Positions 43,876 to 55,929 of a stretch of 64,000 nucleotides of DNA are shown here, in pieces. The DNA is from Tillus elongatus. Taxonomy: Eukaryota > Arthropoda > Insecta > Coleoptera > Cleridae. The first letter of the stretch is position 1. Every line of letters begins with the position of its first letter. The position numbers and the translations under genes were made by a program. The stretch is from assembly GCA_964006375.1 (NCBI GenBank), contig OZ023270.1, forward strand, positions 54,390,036-54,454,035, in the 5' to 3' direction. The notes under the pieces are model-generated. The model saw nothing but the letters and a program-made list of their open reading frames with translations, searched no databases and had not been told where the DNA came from.

Positions 43876-44637
43876 CAGGGTGTTTCTAAATTGATGCGAA
43901 AAATTTTACAGGATGATTCTATGGCGAAAAATAAGGGGTGTCTTTTATATAAAATTTTTCTTGAAACCCCTTCTCCTCCAAGTTACAGCCCTTTGAAATT
44001 TTGGCAAAAAAAAGTTTTCATTAAATTTCTCCGTTATGAAATAATTTTAAAAAACGAAATTTTGTAGATGCATAAGGCTAACAAAATGACAGTTTTAAAT
44101 GGATTTTGTAACCATATAATATTATCACAAGAGGATGATAAACAGACAGCCTACCACGTACTTGATTTTTCAGCAAATAACCATCCTGTAAATTCATGTG
44201 ACATCGATCTGAGTAATATTTTATTTTTTTGTGATGAAACTAACAATTTTATGAGAAAATATCAAGATATAAAAAAGTTGCTAAATGAATCCTTCTTTCT
44301 AAATCATTTTTCTTAATAGAAAACAGTACACAAAATAAAAAATACTGATAAAAAATAATGTAAGGGTAAGTTTTTTCACCCTCTTGTGATAACATTATAG
44401 AGTAAAAAAAACCATTTAAAACTGTCATTTTGTTAGCCATATGCATCTGCAAAATTTCGTTTTTTTACCTTATTTCATAACGGAGAAATTCAATGAAAAC
44501 TTTTTTTGCCAAAATTTCAAAGGGCTATAACTTGGAGGAGAAGGGGTTTCAAGAAAAACTTTATATAAAAGACACTCCTTATTTTTCGCCAAACAATCAC
44601 TCTGTAAAAATTTTCGCATCAATTTAGAAACACCCTG
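43876..44637. mobile_element. 762-bp MITE with about 258-bp inverted repeats, TA duplication
   Basis: The left end CAGGGTGTTTCTAAATTGAT mirrors the right end ATCAATTTAGAAACACCCTG. Inverted arms extend over about 43876-44135 and 44382-44637, including CCTTCTCCTCCAAGTTACAG and its inverse. TA flanks both ends (43874-43875, 44638-44639). The central 245 bp has no transposase. The CAGGGTGTTTC end is typical of Tc1/mariner-dependent MITEs. Confidence 0.85.
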
Positions 44638-44711
44638 TATAAGCATGCTCTTCTTCTTACATTCATCTTTATGTTTGACCATCACAATTTTACACATAAA
44701 GTTGGATATAA

Positions 44712-45376
44712 TTTTAGTGACTTTTGAATTTTGAAAAGATTTCTTCAAATGAGCGCAAACCAAGCCCCATAGAACCCGTATCCAGGTTTGTTCCAGTTTT
44801 TATTTGTTTTCATATATACAGTGTGACGCATTTCTAGGGTAAATCTCAATATATCCATTATTATACAAGATACGAGAAAAAATTGTATATGTTAATTATA
44901 TGGTGTGTGAAGCTGCATCTTATAAAATTATTTTTACAATCACAGGATAGCCCATAAGTCGCTGGTGATACATTTTCTTTTTCATCGAACACGCCTTATA
45001 TATTGTTGCATTTTTTGCATTTACCATCGAAATATAATGCCTGTTTGTAAGAAAATGAATGCGCGACTCAGCAAGTGCGTTATGGTAGCGATTTTACATA
45101 ACATGTTTCCTTCGATAGCTTAATTTCCTATTAACCTAAGGTTCGCGGGCCACGAAACAAATTTTTTCGGGAACATCTTAAGTTTATTTCCGGAAGATTT
45201 TTGAACATTTTCAAATAATAAAGCTATTTTAATGAAATATGGTACATTGTTTCTTCTATATAGGTTATACTGGTAACCAAATTTGATGCCAACTTTCTTA
45301 AAAAAAGAGATATATTTGCTATTAAACACATTTTTACTCAAATTCTCTACCATAACGCCCTTGCTGCGTTCAGACT
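44712..45376 (+). mobile_element. HINE-like element copy I, no AT tract
   Basis: The 5' end TTTTAGTGACTTTTGAATTT lacks the initial hairpin, and the block reads GAGCGCAAACCAAGCCCCAT. The (AT)n is reduced to a few bases near 44810. The 3' end has CATAACGCCCTTGCTGCGTT and CAGAC before a T run. Confidence 0.75.
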
Positions 45377-45754
45377 TTTTTAATGTTCCACACGCTCCTC
45401 CGTTTTTAGAGGTCCCTTGTAAATATATGTACTCATATAAAATGTTATCCTCCTCAACTTTTAATTTTTTGTTTGTAAAAAGAATGTGTTCAAAAAATTA
45501 TTTTGATTCAGTTTAATTAAGAGAATTAAGAGAAAGAATAATACAATGTTCGAATACGATAACACCAGAAACTTTGCAAAACTAAATGATAACATGCATG
45601 CACGATTGGGACACGGTCAAGTAGCTAGATGTGAGGAATTTGAACATATATTTAAATAGGGGACTTATCTAAATACAACACCCCGATGGTGAGAGTCGAA
45701 AGGACTCATCTGAATCAAGCACCCTGGTGGCGAGAGACGAGGGGTCTCGTCAAG

Positions 45755-45757
<3 letters not shown>
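45377..45757. other. No gene
   Basis: AT-rich until about 45675, then two hairpin repeats described separately. Confidence 0.4.
45676..45756 (+). repeat. Two tandem hairpin-bearing repeats of about 40 bp
   Basis: AACACCCCGATGGTGAGAGT... and AAGCACCCTGGTGGCGAGAG... are similar units. Each contains a short stem-loop: GAGTC-GAAAG-GACTC in the first, GAGAC-GAGGG-GTCTC in the second. The stems differ in sequence but both pair perfectly. The (CA)n(AT)n tract follows at once. Confidence 0.55.
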
Positions 45758-45787
<30 letters not shown>

Positions 45788-45788
45788 C

Positions 45789-45828
<40 letters not shown>

Positions 45829-46095
45829 TATATATATATATATATATTAATATTTATATCTCCGCAAATAACAAAGTAAGGGCAACCAAATTTGGTTCCC
45901 CGGTTTATATCATTATAGGTAAATTACTTACCAAAATCTACCTCTGTTAGTGAAAATACAATAAAAATACATTGGGATTTTCCTCAAAACGTTAAAGTCT
46001 TGATTTAAAACGTCAAAATTAGCAACATTTAGACAAAGAACCTGGAATTAATACGGGCTATGGAAAGAAATTGTCTCAAGAAGAATGTTTTACAA
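45758..46095 (+). mobile_element. HINE-like element copy J, left part
   Basis: A compound (CA)n(AT)n tract (45758-45850) is followed by core ATCTCCGCAAATAACAAAGT and TAAGGGCAACCAAATTTGG, running to GAAGAATGTTTTACAAACC. LINE-B copy 3 interrupts here. The 5' end is missing. Confidence 0.75.
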
Positions 46096-46096
46096 A

Positions 46097-49000
46097 CCAT
46101 GAGTAGTAGTAGCAGTGGTGGGGAGGCCAACGCCAAGCAAGTAGGCCACAATGGGCCCTTTTTGCCAACCCCATCAACCCAGCAACCATGCTCTGCTCTT
46201 CCTCGGTTCCGTCGCCAAACCGCCTCGACCTCGAGATGAAGGCCATGACGGTCTTCAATTGGACGGTAGTTACCTGATTCCTCTGCAGAGTCCTTGATCC
46301 GAACAATTCTGCTCGAAGACTCCCAAAAGCCTCACATTCACACAGGTAGTGGTAGGACGTTTCTTCATCCTCGCCGCATTCCTGGCAAATGGGATCCCTC
46401 TCTACGCCTATCAATGTGAGGTGTCTTCTAAGGGCGCAGTGGTCTGTCAGCACCCCGAGGATGCGGCGAAGCGTAGGTCGACTCCTTCCGAGTAGCCAGA
46501 CAGCTTTATCTCTGTCCGGCCCCTCCACGAAGTCCCTCGCCTGCCTGCAGCCACCAACCGACCCCCAGTGCCTCTACATTGCTTCCTCGGTCCACCTGTC
46601 TAAGGCGACAGAGACTGTCTTCCTACTTATGCCTATCGCAGGCCCCGGGCCACAGAACGGCCGCCGGGAACGGAGTTTTGCGAGATTATTCGCCACCTCA
46701 TTCCCCGCTACGCCACAGTGTCCCGAAACCCACACGAGTTGCACCTCCTTCGTCCTGGCTAGCCCTCTGAGGGCGTCAGCGCACTCCTGAACCAGGGGTG
46801 ACCTGATTCTGGCCGCGCAGACTGCCCGGAGGACCGCCTGGCTATCCGAGCAAATACACACACATTTCTCGGGACTCATCTTCACATCCTGTCTATTGGC
46901 CACAGACAGGATAGCATAACAGACCAGGCTTGCGGGCTGGAATGCAACCTCATTTTCCCTCCACTGATCCCTACTGGGGATCCTGAGGGTGTATGGCCTA
47001 GTCAACCTAATATCGTCCTCGGCATCCCTCACCTTTATGGCGGAAATCGGAATTTCCTTTTTCATCTCCTTGGCGACTCTTGCATGCCCTATTACTGCTC
47101 CCTCTCCGCACCAGTTACCTGAGTCCCGGATTCTAAGATGCGACGCCATAGCCTCCCTTCTGATACAGATGGGAAGCGGTGGCAGCATCAACAGGACCTC
47201 TTGCGCGGCTGAGGGTGTCGTCCTCATAGCGCCTGTGATACCCAGGATAGCCAGCCTTTGGAGTTTGGCCAGCTTCCTGCTGGTTGTTTGGTTCACACCA
47301 CACCACCAGACCAACGCCCCATAGAGGATTCTCGGCCTGACGATCGCAGTGTAGATCCAATGAAGGATCCGAGGATTAACTCCCCAGGACCTCCCTATCA
47401 CACGACGCAGCTGCCAGAGGGTCGCTACTCCCTTCCTCACAACTCGTTCTATTTGCGACCCCCATGTTAGTTTCGGGTCCAGGATCACCCCCAGATATTT
47501 GACCTCTCGCACTAAAGCTAAAGGTTTTCCAAACATCACGGGCGCCCTGAACCCCTCTACCTTCCTCTTCTTGGTAAATAGGATCATCTCCGTCTTCGCC
47601 GGGTTTACGGAGAGTCCCTGCTCACCACACCACCTTTCGATAATGCTACAGGCAGCTTGCATGCACTCACAGACGACGCCGAGGAATTTGCCGGTGACTA
47701 AGACCAGCCCATCATCAGCGTACGCCTGGGCGTAGAAGCCATTCTCAGAGAGCCGCTCCAAGAGGCCGTCCATGACCAGGCACCATAGATGAGGCGAAAG
47801 GCAGCTGCCCTGAGGACAGCCGCCCGTCACCCCAACGTCCAGCCCTCGGCCCCTCAAGGTCAGCGACACTCTCCTGTCCTCCAGCATGCTGGCCACCCAG
47901 CTTATTAGGGACCTCGGCGTTCTCCTCTCCTGTAGGGCGTTACAGACCGTATCCGTCCTTGCCTTATCAAAGGCCCCCTCCACATCGAAGAACACAGCTA
48001 ATGTGCTCTCCCCGTAGTGTAGGGCCCTTTCCACCTTCCGCGTCACAGCGTGGAGCGCCGTCTCCGTCGATTTCCCCCGCTGGTACGCGTGCTGACCTTT
48101 GTGGAAGGGATGATCCTTGAGGATCCCTCCCATCATAAACCTATCTACTAACTTTTCCAATGTCTTAAGTAGGAAGGATGTTAGGCTGATTAGCCTGTAC
48201 GCCTTGGCCGGCGTGTAGTCCTCCCTTCCCGGTTTGGGAATGAAGACCCCCCCTAACCCGGCGCCAGGCCTTTGGGACGTAGCCCCACGCCAGGCTGGCC
48301 CGAAAAACCTCCATTATGTTGGGAAGCAGTATATCCAGGCCCCTCTGGAGCAGGGCTGGAAAAATCTAATCGCAGCCTGCGGATTTGAATGGAGCGAACT
48401 CGCTCACCGCCAAGGTTATAGAGCTATCTGTGACCACCTCCTCCGCCAGCTGCCAGTCCGCATTCGGGACTGTCCACCGGCCCGGTTCGGCAGCCTCTGT
48501 GACGGCTCCACCGCCCTCAAGGTGAACTTCGGCGAGATGACGCAGGGTCTCCTCACCGGTGCTTGTCCAGCTCCCGTCCTGTTTCCTTAAAGATCCTACA
48601 TTACTACCTAACTCTTGTTTGAGTACTCTTACCAGCCTGGCTGCGTCAGGCAGGGAATTGACTTCCCCGCAGTACGCGCGCCAACCAGCTCCCTTACTCC
48701 GGCGTAATTCCTTCTTAAACTCCCTTCTGGCAGTCCTAAACTCGTCCCAGGCCGCGTCACCCGATTCTCGGACGGCTCGGATTAAGGCCCTCCGAGTCCG
48801 CCCGCGTAGTACGGTGAGATCCTTGTTCCACCATCTAACTTTGATGGACGGTTCCCCCCTAAGTGGTGACGTGGCCTCGTAGGCTGCCATTATTTTCCCT
48901 TCTAGGGCCTCGACCTCGCTATCTAATGCCTCTATAGAGAGTCTACTCCCCTCTGGGCTCCTTGGCGACCCACCGAGGCCTATTAGATAGGCATCCCAGC

Positions 49001-49644
49001 CGGTCTTCCTTGGATTTCTCCTCGGGGGAGGACTCTCACGGTCCACATCCAATTCAAAGCTGATCATACGATGATCAGATATTGATATGTGTTCCGTCAC
49101 TCTCCAGTTGGATATATCCTCCGTTATTCCTCTGCTCGCTAACGTAATGTCGATCACCTCCTGTCGGATACGATTGACAAACGTTGGAGCTGTACCTCTA
49201 TTTAATACCTCTAGGTTCGTTGTAGCCAAGTACTCTAATAGAGCCTCACCGCGTGGGTTGGTATCCGTGCTGCCCCACAATCTGTGGTGAGAATTGGCAT
49301 CGCAGCCTATTATCAGTTGTAGCCCATGCTCCCTCGCGAAATCGACGATACGCACCAATTCCTCCGACGCAGGCAGCCCCCGCCGATGGTAGGGAACATA
49401 AAGGCTGCACATCAGAACCTTAAGCCTAATATTACTCACCTTATACTCCAGGACAGCTGCTGTGACGTTCCTGGACCCGAGCTGCGGCAGCAACATCACG
49501 TCCAGATCCCTCGACGCCAGTATGCATGTCCTTGGTTGTTCTTCCTGTGCTTCACCACCGATTAGGATGTTGAAGCCAATTCCTCCAAGCCCTCTAACTT
49601 GCTTCCCAAACACATAAGGCTCTTGAATCCACACTACGCCATGA
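46097..49644 (-). mobile_element. LINE-B copy 3, best-preserved copy, with 6-bp duplication
   Basis: Flanked by CCATGA (46097-46102 and 49639-49644), splitting a HINE-like element whose sequence is continuous across the site. The 3' end is TAG/TAC triplets, the 5' end is truncated within the endonuclease, and the body is 3.5 kb and clearly GC-richer than its host. Confidence 0.85.
46103..49638 (-). pseudogene. LINE-B copy 3 ORF2: APE, RT, partial RNase H, Cys motif
   Basis: Read from 49638 down: endonuclease VVWIQEPYVFGKQVRGLGG, LQLIIGCDANSHHRLWGSTD near 49290, IDITLASRGI and ISISDHRMISFEL near 49080. RT follows: HAYQRGKSTETALHAVTRKV near 48090, AVFFDVEGAFDKARTDTV near 47990, GGCPQGSCLSPHLWCL near 47820, QAYADDGLVLV near 47720 and REVKYLGVILDPKLTWG near 47480. 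Then RNase H CSDSQAVLRAV near 46840 and VWVSGHCGVAGNEVANNLAK near 46720. The last motif is CQECGEDEETSYHYLCEC near 46360. Defects are an in-frame stop near 48366, a frameshift near 48240, and a deletion removing the TDGS and Glu blocks of RNase H. The order APE-RT-RNase H-Cys suits an R1/LOA/I-type LINE. Confidence 0.9.
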
Positions 49645-49645
49645 A

Positions 49646-50046
49646 GTCTTAGCTTCAACCGTCATTGTCCTTCATTTTACTAAAATATTTCCAGAAAATT
49701 CATTTTAAATAGACCCTTCCTCTGATGCCTTGGGAGTAGTCTAAGCTATAGAGTTGATCGTTAACTGGTACATAATTTTTGTCGAATTTTCGTAAAAAAG
49801 CAATAAAGCTCAATATATCCGTTATTATACAAGATGCAAAAAAAAATGTATACATTAATTATAGACTGTCTTGAGCTACATCTTAAAAAAAATTATTTCG
49901 ACAATCACAGGGTGGCCCATAAGTCGATGGTGATACAATTTTTTTTAAAATCGAACACGCCTTATGTTATTGCATTTTTGCATTTTCCATCGAAATATAA
50001 TGCATGTTTGTAAGAAAATAAATTCGGGACGCAGCAAGTGCGTTAT
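49646..50046 (+). mobile_element. HINE-like element copy J, middle part
   Basis: Resumes with GAAGTCTTAGCTTCAACCGT, exactly the sequence that follows ACAAACC in copy A, through GGTGGCCCATAAGTCGATGG to GACGCAGCAAGTGCGTTAT. Confidence 0.8.
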
Positions 50047-50375
50047 TACCTTTACCTTTATTGCCTTAAATCATACAACATGTTTATTCTATAAGTTTAA
50101 GACTTGTGCTGAATATTAACATCATTTTATATACATAGTTGCATCCAAAACTGCTTGACAACACTCCAAATTCAGCAACCTTAAAATTTTGACATTTCAA
50201 AAAATTTATTTTTTCTTCCATTTCGTGCTTCTAATGTTTCACACGATAGGTACTTCCATTTACAATTAATACTGATCTCTCCATAATACTTTTCCAACTC
50301 CAAATCTTTCTCAACTGCCCATATTTTTTTCCGAAATTAGAAATTTTGTACGATACCAAAAATGACATTTTTTAT
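50047..50375 (-). mobile_element. About 330-bp insertion in HINE copy J, unidentified
   Basis: Interrupts the sequence GCGTTATGGTAGC, which is continuous in other copies. On the minus strand it ends GGCAATAAAGGTAAAGGTAA, like a LINE or SINE tail with AAAGGT repeats. I do not recognise its family and see no coding sequence. Confidence 0.45.
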
Positions 50376-50667
50376 GGTAGCAAGTTTTCATTAAATGCTT
50401 CAAATTTGAATGACTCAATTTGATATTAACCTATAAGATTGACGAAGAAACCAGTTTTTTCTGGAACACCTTAAATTTACTTTCGCAATTTTTTGTATAT
50501 TTTCAAACAATAAAGTTATTTTGATCAAACGTGGCACATTGTTTCTACTATATAGTTTATACTGGTAACCAAATTTGATGCCTGCTTTCTTAAAAAAAAA
50601 CACATATTTGCTATTAAAAACATTTTATGAAAATTCACTACCATAACGTACTTGCTGCGTCCAGACT
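50376..50667 (+). mobile_element. HINE-like element copy J, right part with 3' end
   Basis: Continues TATGGTAGCAAGTTTTCATT to the 3' end AAAATTCACTACCATAACGT, hairpin partner TGCTGCGT and CCAGAC before a T run. Confidence 0.8.
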
Positions 50668-50780
50668 TTTTAAGCAAAGGTATTACTCCACTCTATGTAC
50701 TATTTGAAATTTTAGTGATGACTCCCACCCTCGCTGGGAAGTTGAAGTTTCAGTGATTTAATTGATTATAAGTTATAAAA

Positions 50781-51410
<630 letters not shown>

Positions 51411-51794
51411 AATTAAACCTATTTACAAATGAACTTTAATGTTAAGATATTATGCTGTGACAATACCTCTCTCAAGTAGTGGCGATTTCTCCTAGTGAGC
51501 TAGGTGTGCGCCGCACACCCCAAAATATAATCAAAATGTGCACAATTATATATGTTTTATTTCCTTTTCCCTTAGTCTTAATACACTACATATTTTATGA
51601 CAATCGACTTAATTTACTTATTTGATTTCATAAATAGTCGGTTAATAGTGACTTGGAATGAAGTAGATACCACGTTTCTAACATATACAGAGAATATTAG
51701 TAGATCAATAGCAACTGGGAATGAATTCGGTCAATCCCCGACCCACGTGTTTAAAATAGTGAGGAAAATACCATTGATTTTAACACTGCAGTGA
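51411..51794. other. No gene; hAT-like end motif
   Basis: AGTAGTGGCGATTTCTCCTA at about 51474 followed by a GTGCGCCGCAC palindrome resembles a hAT-type terminus, but no partner or duplication is visible. Confidence 0.3.
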
Positions 51795-52212
51795 GCTATA
51801 AAATTTTGATTAACCCAGTTTTCTATAATGTTAGAAAGTTTAATTTTGGTAGATAGTAAGGTATTTCCTAGGACAAGATATCTACCAAATTTCATTAAAA
51901 TAATTTTTTAATTTTTGGAGAAAAAAAATTGTTTCAAAAGAAAATTTAAAATTTGAATAACTCAATTTTCTATAAACTGAGAAAGTTGAATTTTGGTACT
52001 TAGTAAGTCCTCTCCCAAGGCAACATATATAGTAAATTTCATTAAAACAGCTTTGTTATTTTCGGAGAAAAAAATTTTTTTTGAAAGAAAACTCAATTTT
52101 CCCGGAAAAACCCGTCCGATTTTCCTGCCTAACGAACTCATCCAAGCCATTAATAAAAGAAAGGCACCTGCCGAGTTTCATTGAAATCGGTTAATTATTT
52201 TTTGAGTTATCA

Positions 52213-52309
<97 letters not shown>

Positions 52310-52442
52310 ATATAAAAATTGAAACTGACCCCGGATATGGGTTCTAAGGGTCCTAAATCGCGCTCATTTGAAAAATTTTTTGCAAAGTCTCACCATCGAT
52401 ACCTCTCTATTAGTGAATTTTTTAAAAATAAAAATTCACTAA
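51795..52442 (-). mobile_element. HINE-like element copy L (subfamily II), 5' part
   Basis: Core with the same tandem duplication as copy K, GAGTTATCAGACGG, (AT)n at 52219-52304, then in reverse the block CCCCGGATATGGGTTCTAAG, TCACCATCGATACCTCTCTA and the 5' end AAAAATTCACTAAAA. No 3' hairpin at the left. Confidence 0.8.
52219..52304. repeat. (AT)n tract in HINE copy L
   Basis: AT dinucleotides at the usual internal position. Confidence 0.95.
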
Positions 52443-53217
52443 AATGTGCCCTCTTTGGCATATCAACTGACGTTTTCAGCGATTTTCAAAAAAGTGAACG
52501 TGGAGTGAGGTATTCAGGGTGTTTCGTTTTAAATGGGGCACTCTATACATTAATATAATACGGCTTCAGCAACTTAGAGCAGCCAGTATTCTTTAATAAG
52601 TTAATATTAATGGGCATTCGTTTTTTAACAATCAGGACGCAATATAGCCAATGCATGGTAATAATGTTGTAGGGCTTACTTAAACTATGACACGACAACA
52701 AAAGTGAAGTAACACTAACAGTTTTAATTGTATACTTTTAATTATATCGATAGCATTACTCAATGATCGAAAAACTACTTATTGCAGATGATAGAAAGTA
52801 ATGCACAAAGTGTGTCAAGAATACACTCATTAGAGGTTCTTTTCTATTATCGGAAGGCTGTCTGACAATTAAGTCACTTGATATTATAGCGCCCAAACAC
52901 ATAATAGATTCTCGAGTCAAACAATTATCTCACAGAATCAATAATAAATAGTTCACTCGAGGTTATATAAATGTTGGCGATGTCGCTTCAAGCAATATAC
53001 AATGCGTATTCTCTTACACATTCACAGTGATAAATATTTAATTTACTTCAGTAAGTATTGAACATAACAAAGTGTGGATCAAATTATTAGCCTTTGATTT
53101 ACTTGATATAAGTGTTTCGCCCAATTTTAAAAACTCTTTTTTTGTTTAAAAGACTATACTCCAAGTCAGGATCTGCTAATGGGATCTCAGGGAAATCGAG
53201 GGAAATCCTCTTATAAT
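52443..53217. other. No gene
   Basis: AT-rich; CAGGGTGTTTCGTTTTAAAT at about 52515 resembles a mariner-type terminal repeat without a visible partner. Confidence 0.4.
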
Positions 53218-53489
53218 ATGTATATTAGGGTGGAGTGAAATGAGTTCAAAAAAAAAATTATTTCGAATTTCCTCAACGCTGTATGACTAAATGTTTGTAT
53301 GGATAAATAGCTGTTGAAATATGTAAAACTTTAATTTTTAACTTATGATCTTCAGGTGGCGCAAAAGACTTAAAGTTTTGAATTTTTTAAAATATTTAAA
53401 TTAATAAAACAATATTTTTATTCACTTAAACTTTATTTTCTGAATTTAAAATATAAAGAATTGTAACTATATAAAAAGCTTTTATTATT

Positions 53490-54658
53490 TTAGGCTTCTG
53501 TCATATCATCTGCATGCGGAGTTGGTCGTTGAACTTCAAAGAAAAACTGAGATTTTGTGTCGAACGTTGGCATAATTTTTCTCCATTTCATTCTTGTTCG
53601 GATGTATCCATCACGTGCTTCACTTCCGCATACAGCCAAACTAGCTTCAGTGACCAGTTTTACGCCTCTCTCTACGGCTTGCGTGTGACAGGGAAATTTT
53701 TCAATACAGATGTCTATATTTTTATTCATAATTTTGTCCCATATTTCACTGTCACTATATTTTGAAGTGAATGGCGGCTCGAATAATTTTTCTGTTGTCC
53801 AGTCTATTAAATCATAATAGCCGTTCGCTTCCAAATTTAATTTCGGGATCAAAAACTCTCTTACACTCTTTCCCCTTGCAGTTTTTCTGGCTTTGAGTAC
53901 TCGTCTTAGTGCTAATTCTTTAACTTCTGGTCTTTCGTCTTGTAACATCGCTAGTAAAATATTTTCCGAATGTGCGAAGAAAGAGTTCCGCTGTATTACT
54001 CTAAACGCAATTGTTTTAAGCTCATCTTTTAAATAGGAACATCTTTTTATCATGCTTAGAAGATGGTGCGGGCCGTATTTGCATGAAGGTTTCATTTTTA
54101 TACTGAACCATGTTGGCGCGTACACTTTAATCACAAACGTAGCAAGCTCGACCAGACTTTCAGATGGGTACTTGGTGGCCACATATAATCTCAAAATTCT
54201 GTTTGCACAGGTTAGCCAACGAGAGTGGACCAGCTTTCCTGGTTGCTTATTAGCCAAGTCAGTTGTTACGTTACCTTGTGTAACAACTTGACAAATTTCC
54301 AAGAGATATTTTTGGTCAGTGCTCAGAATTTTCACGTCAATCTCAGGTAACACTGTCTCAATCTTCTCAAATTCCACCACAGGTAAGTCTGCACAGTTCT
54401 GTAACTTCTTGCCGATGACTCCTGCGAACGTATTGGGACCTGACCTACTACCATCCAAAGTGTTGAAAAGATGACGCAGTAGCAATTCGTTTGCGTGCAA
54501 CAAACATATAAACCAATGTAAAGGTCGATTTAACTGTCTTTCAATCAATGTAATTGCTCCATTCTTAGAGCCTGTGTTGACAGCAGTTCCGTCACATCCA
54601 ATGGCTACAATGGTTGATAGATCCTTAAAATGCAACTTCAGAAAGTTCATTATGCTAT
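53490..54658 (-). pseudogene. Transposase-like protein, C-terminal half
   Basis: The minus strand from the Penelope junction reads IVAIGCDGTAVNTGSKNGAI and LHWFICLLHANELLLRHLFN, then STDQKYLLEICQVVTQGN, HSRWLTCANRILRLYV and YAPTWFSIKMKPSCKYG. IDICIEKFPCHTQAVERGVK follows, then a C-terminal stop near 53493. A conserved Asp (CDGT), a CLLHANE block and a later HTQAVERG resemble the layout of RNase H-fold transposases, where the catalytic acids and a His-containing insertion are spread over several hundred residues. That functional reading is inference. It is open over about 390 codons without a break. I know this sequence pattern only as unannotated arthropod proteins. Confidence 0.7.
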
Positions 54659-54721
54659 TTTGTATAGAATTAAGGTACTTAATGAGAAGCTTCATCCAGA
54701 CAGCAAAATTTATTGATGAGG

Positions 54722-54764
54722 TGCCCTACGCGTTTCGGCTATACAATAGCCATCATCAGGGGCA
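54722..54764 (-). ncRNA. Hammerhead-like motif in the Penelope element
   Basis: On the minus strand: helix I TGCCC/GGGCA, core CTGATGA, one extra T, helix II GGCTAT-TGT-ATAGCC, GAAA, then CGCG and TA before the helix I partner. The order and core match a type I hammerhead with a one-pair helix III, as known from Penelope elements. The extra T at the base of helix II departs from consensus and may reduce activity. The decayed copy at 25999 has the same extra T, so it is probably a family trait. Confidence 0.6.
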
Positions 54765-55612
54765 AATCTAAAAATTGTAATAAAAGGTCTGTCAGAAAAC
54801 ATTGTCTTCTGGTAGGCAATTGTGCTGGTTTAAGCACAATGATCTCAAGTTAGACTCTACATACATCATCAAGACTAAAATCTACAGTCACATAGCAGAA
54901 CATGTCTAAAATAGGTTAAAAAAGCAATGTTACATGCCACACATAAAGTAAAAACTACAAGTCAATCAAAAGGTTAACTAATTAACACTAAAGTCAAAAA
55001 CATGCAGTCAAAATGGGCTAAAGGCCATAATTATCAAAAACAGAGCATAAGTTAAACGAGTTAAAAAAGCCAGCTAATTTAGTGCAAAAGCTAAAAAGCC
55101 AAAATTGAATCTATAAAGCGAAAAAGGCAGCGGAGTGAACTGACAGAGCAAAACACAACAGGAGGCCACACAGTCAAGCAGAAACCCCATGAGAACTCAT
55201 AAGGAGATTGAAAGTTCAATAAAAGGTGATACGAGAAAACAAAATGGCTTCAATACTTACTTTCTAATTCTTCAAAAATTAGACTCAAACTATACACAGG
55301 TTGCCAAGGCTGGAGCCTTCATCTATTGCATCAGCGGTCCAACAACAAATGTGCCGGAAAATCGACTCATGGTGACATTAGAACAATACAAACGACAACT
55401 TAAACACAAGACGAGAGTGAACGTCGGCCATTAATGAAAACTGCAATAAAGCAGATGGCGCTGATTAGACGGCGAAACGGTGAACCAAACGCAAGGACAG
55501 AACGGCGGAAATGTCAGAGACAAAACGCGGAGAGGAGGGGGAGCCACAGAACAGCCAACTTTATATATACATTGTGCTTCAGCCATAGAGGAACCATAGA
55601 CTACTGGTAATA

Positions 55613-55918
55613 TTAGTTGACTAAATGATTGTACAATGGAGGAAAATTGGAAATGTCTGTATTGGACAGGTTCAAAACTTCGTTTCTGGAACACTTGACA
55701 TGCTTGAAAATTTCCATCTCTTCTAAGATGAACTGTTCTACTCCAAAACTTGAGGGATGTAGGATCCTGGCATCATTATTCTTATTGAAGCAGTGGCCAC
55801 TCTCTCTTAAATGACTACCAAAGACTGACGTGTCATTGTTCATCTGATTTCTGCTCCTGAGGTGCTCTGACACTCTGGTGCTTAATGATCTTCCTGTTCT
55901 ACCAATGTATAGAATTTC
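55613..55918 (-). pseudogene. Penelope GIY-YIG endonuclease domain (truncated)
   Basis: The minus strand encodes EILYIGRTGRSLSTRVSEHL, FGSHLRESGHCFNKNNDARI and FGVEQFILEEMEIFKHV. The YIG, the Arg of TR, the SEH and the Glu of FILEE correspond to the conserved residues of the GIY-YIG nuclease fused to Penelope RT. The element starts just upstream of YIG, so the GIY strand and all of the RT are missing. About 90 readable codons without a stop; not functional alone. Confidence 0.8.
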
Positions 55919-55929
55919 TTTGTATAGAA

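Larger units (their letters stand above)
54670..55918 (-). mobile_element. Penelope-like retroelement, 5'-truncated, 11-bp target duplication
   Basis: TTTGTATAGAA flanks the insert (54659-54669 and 55919-55929). It consists of the GIY-YIG endonuclease end, a long non-coding 3' region and a hammerhead-like motif close to its 3' end. Excising it with one duplication copy removes 1260 bases, a multiple of three, and restores the host transposase frame. Confidence 0.85.
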
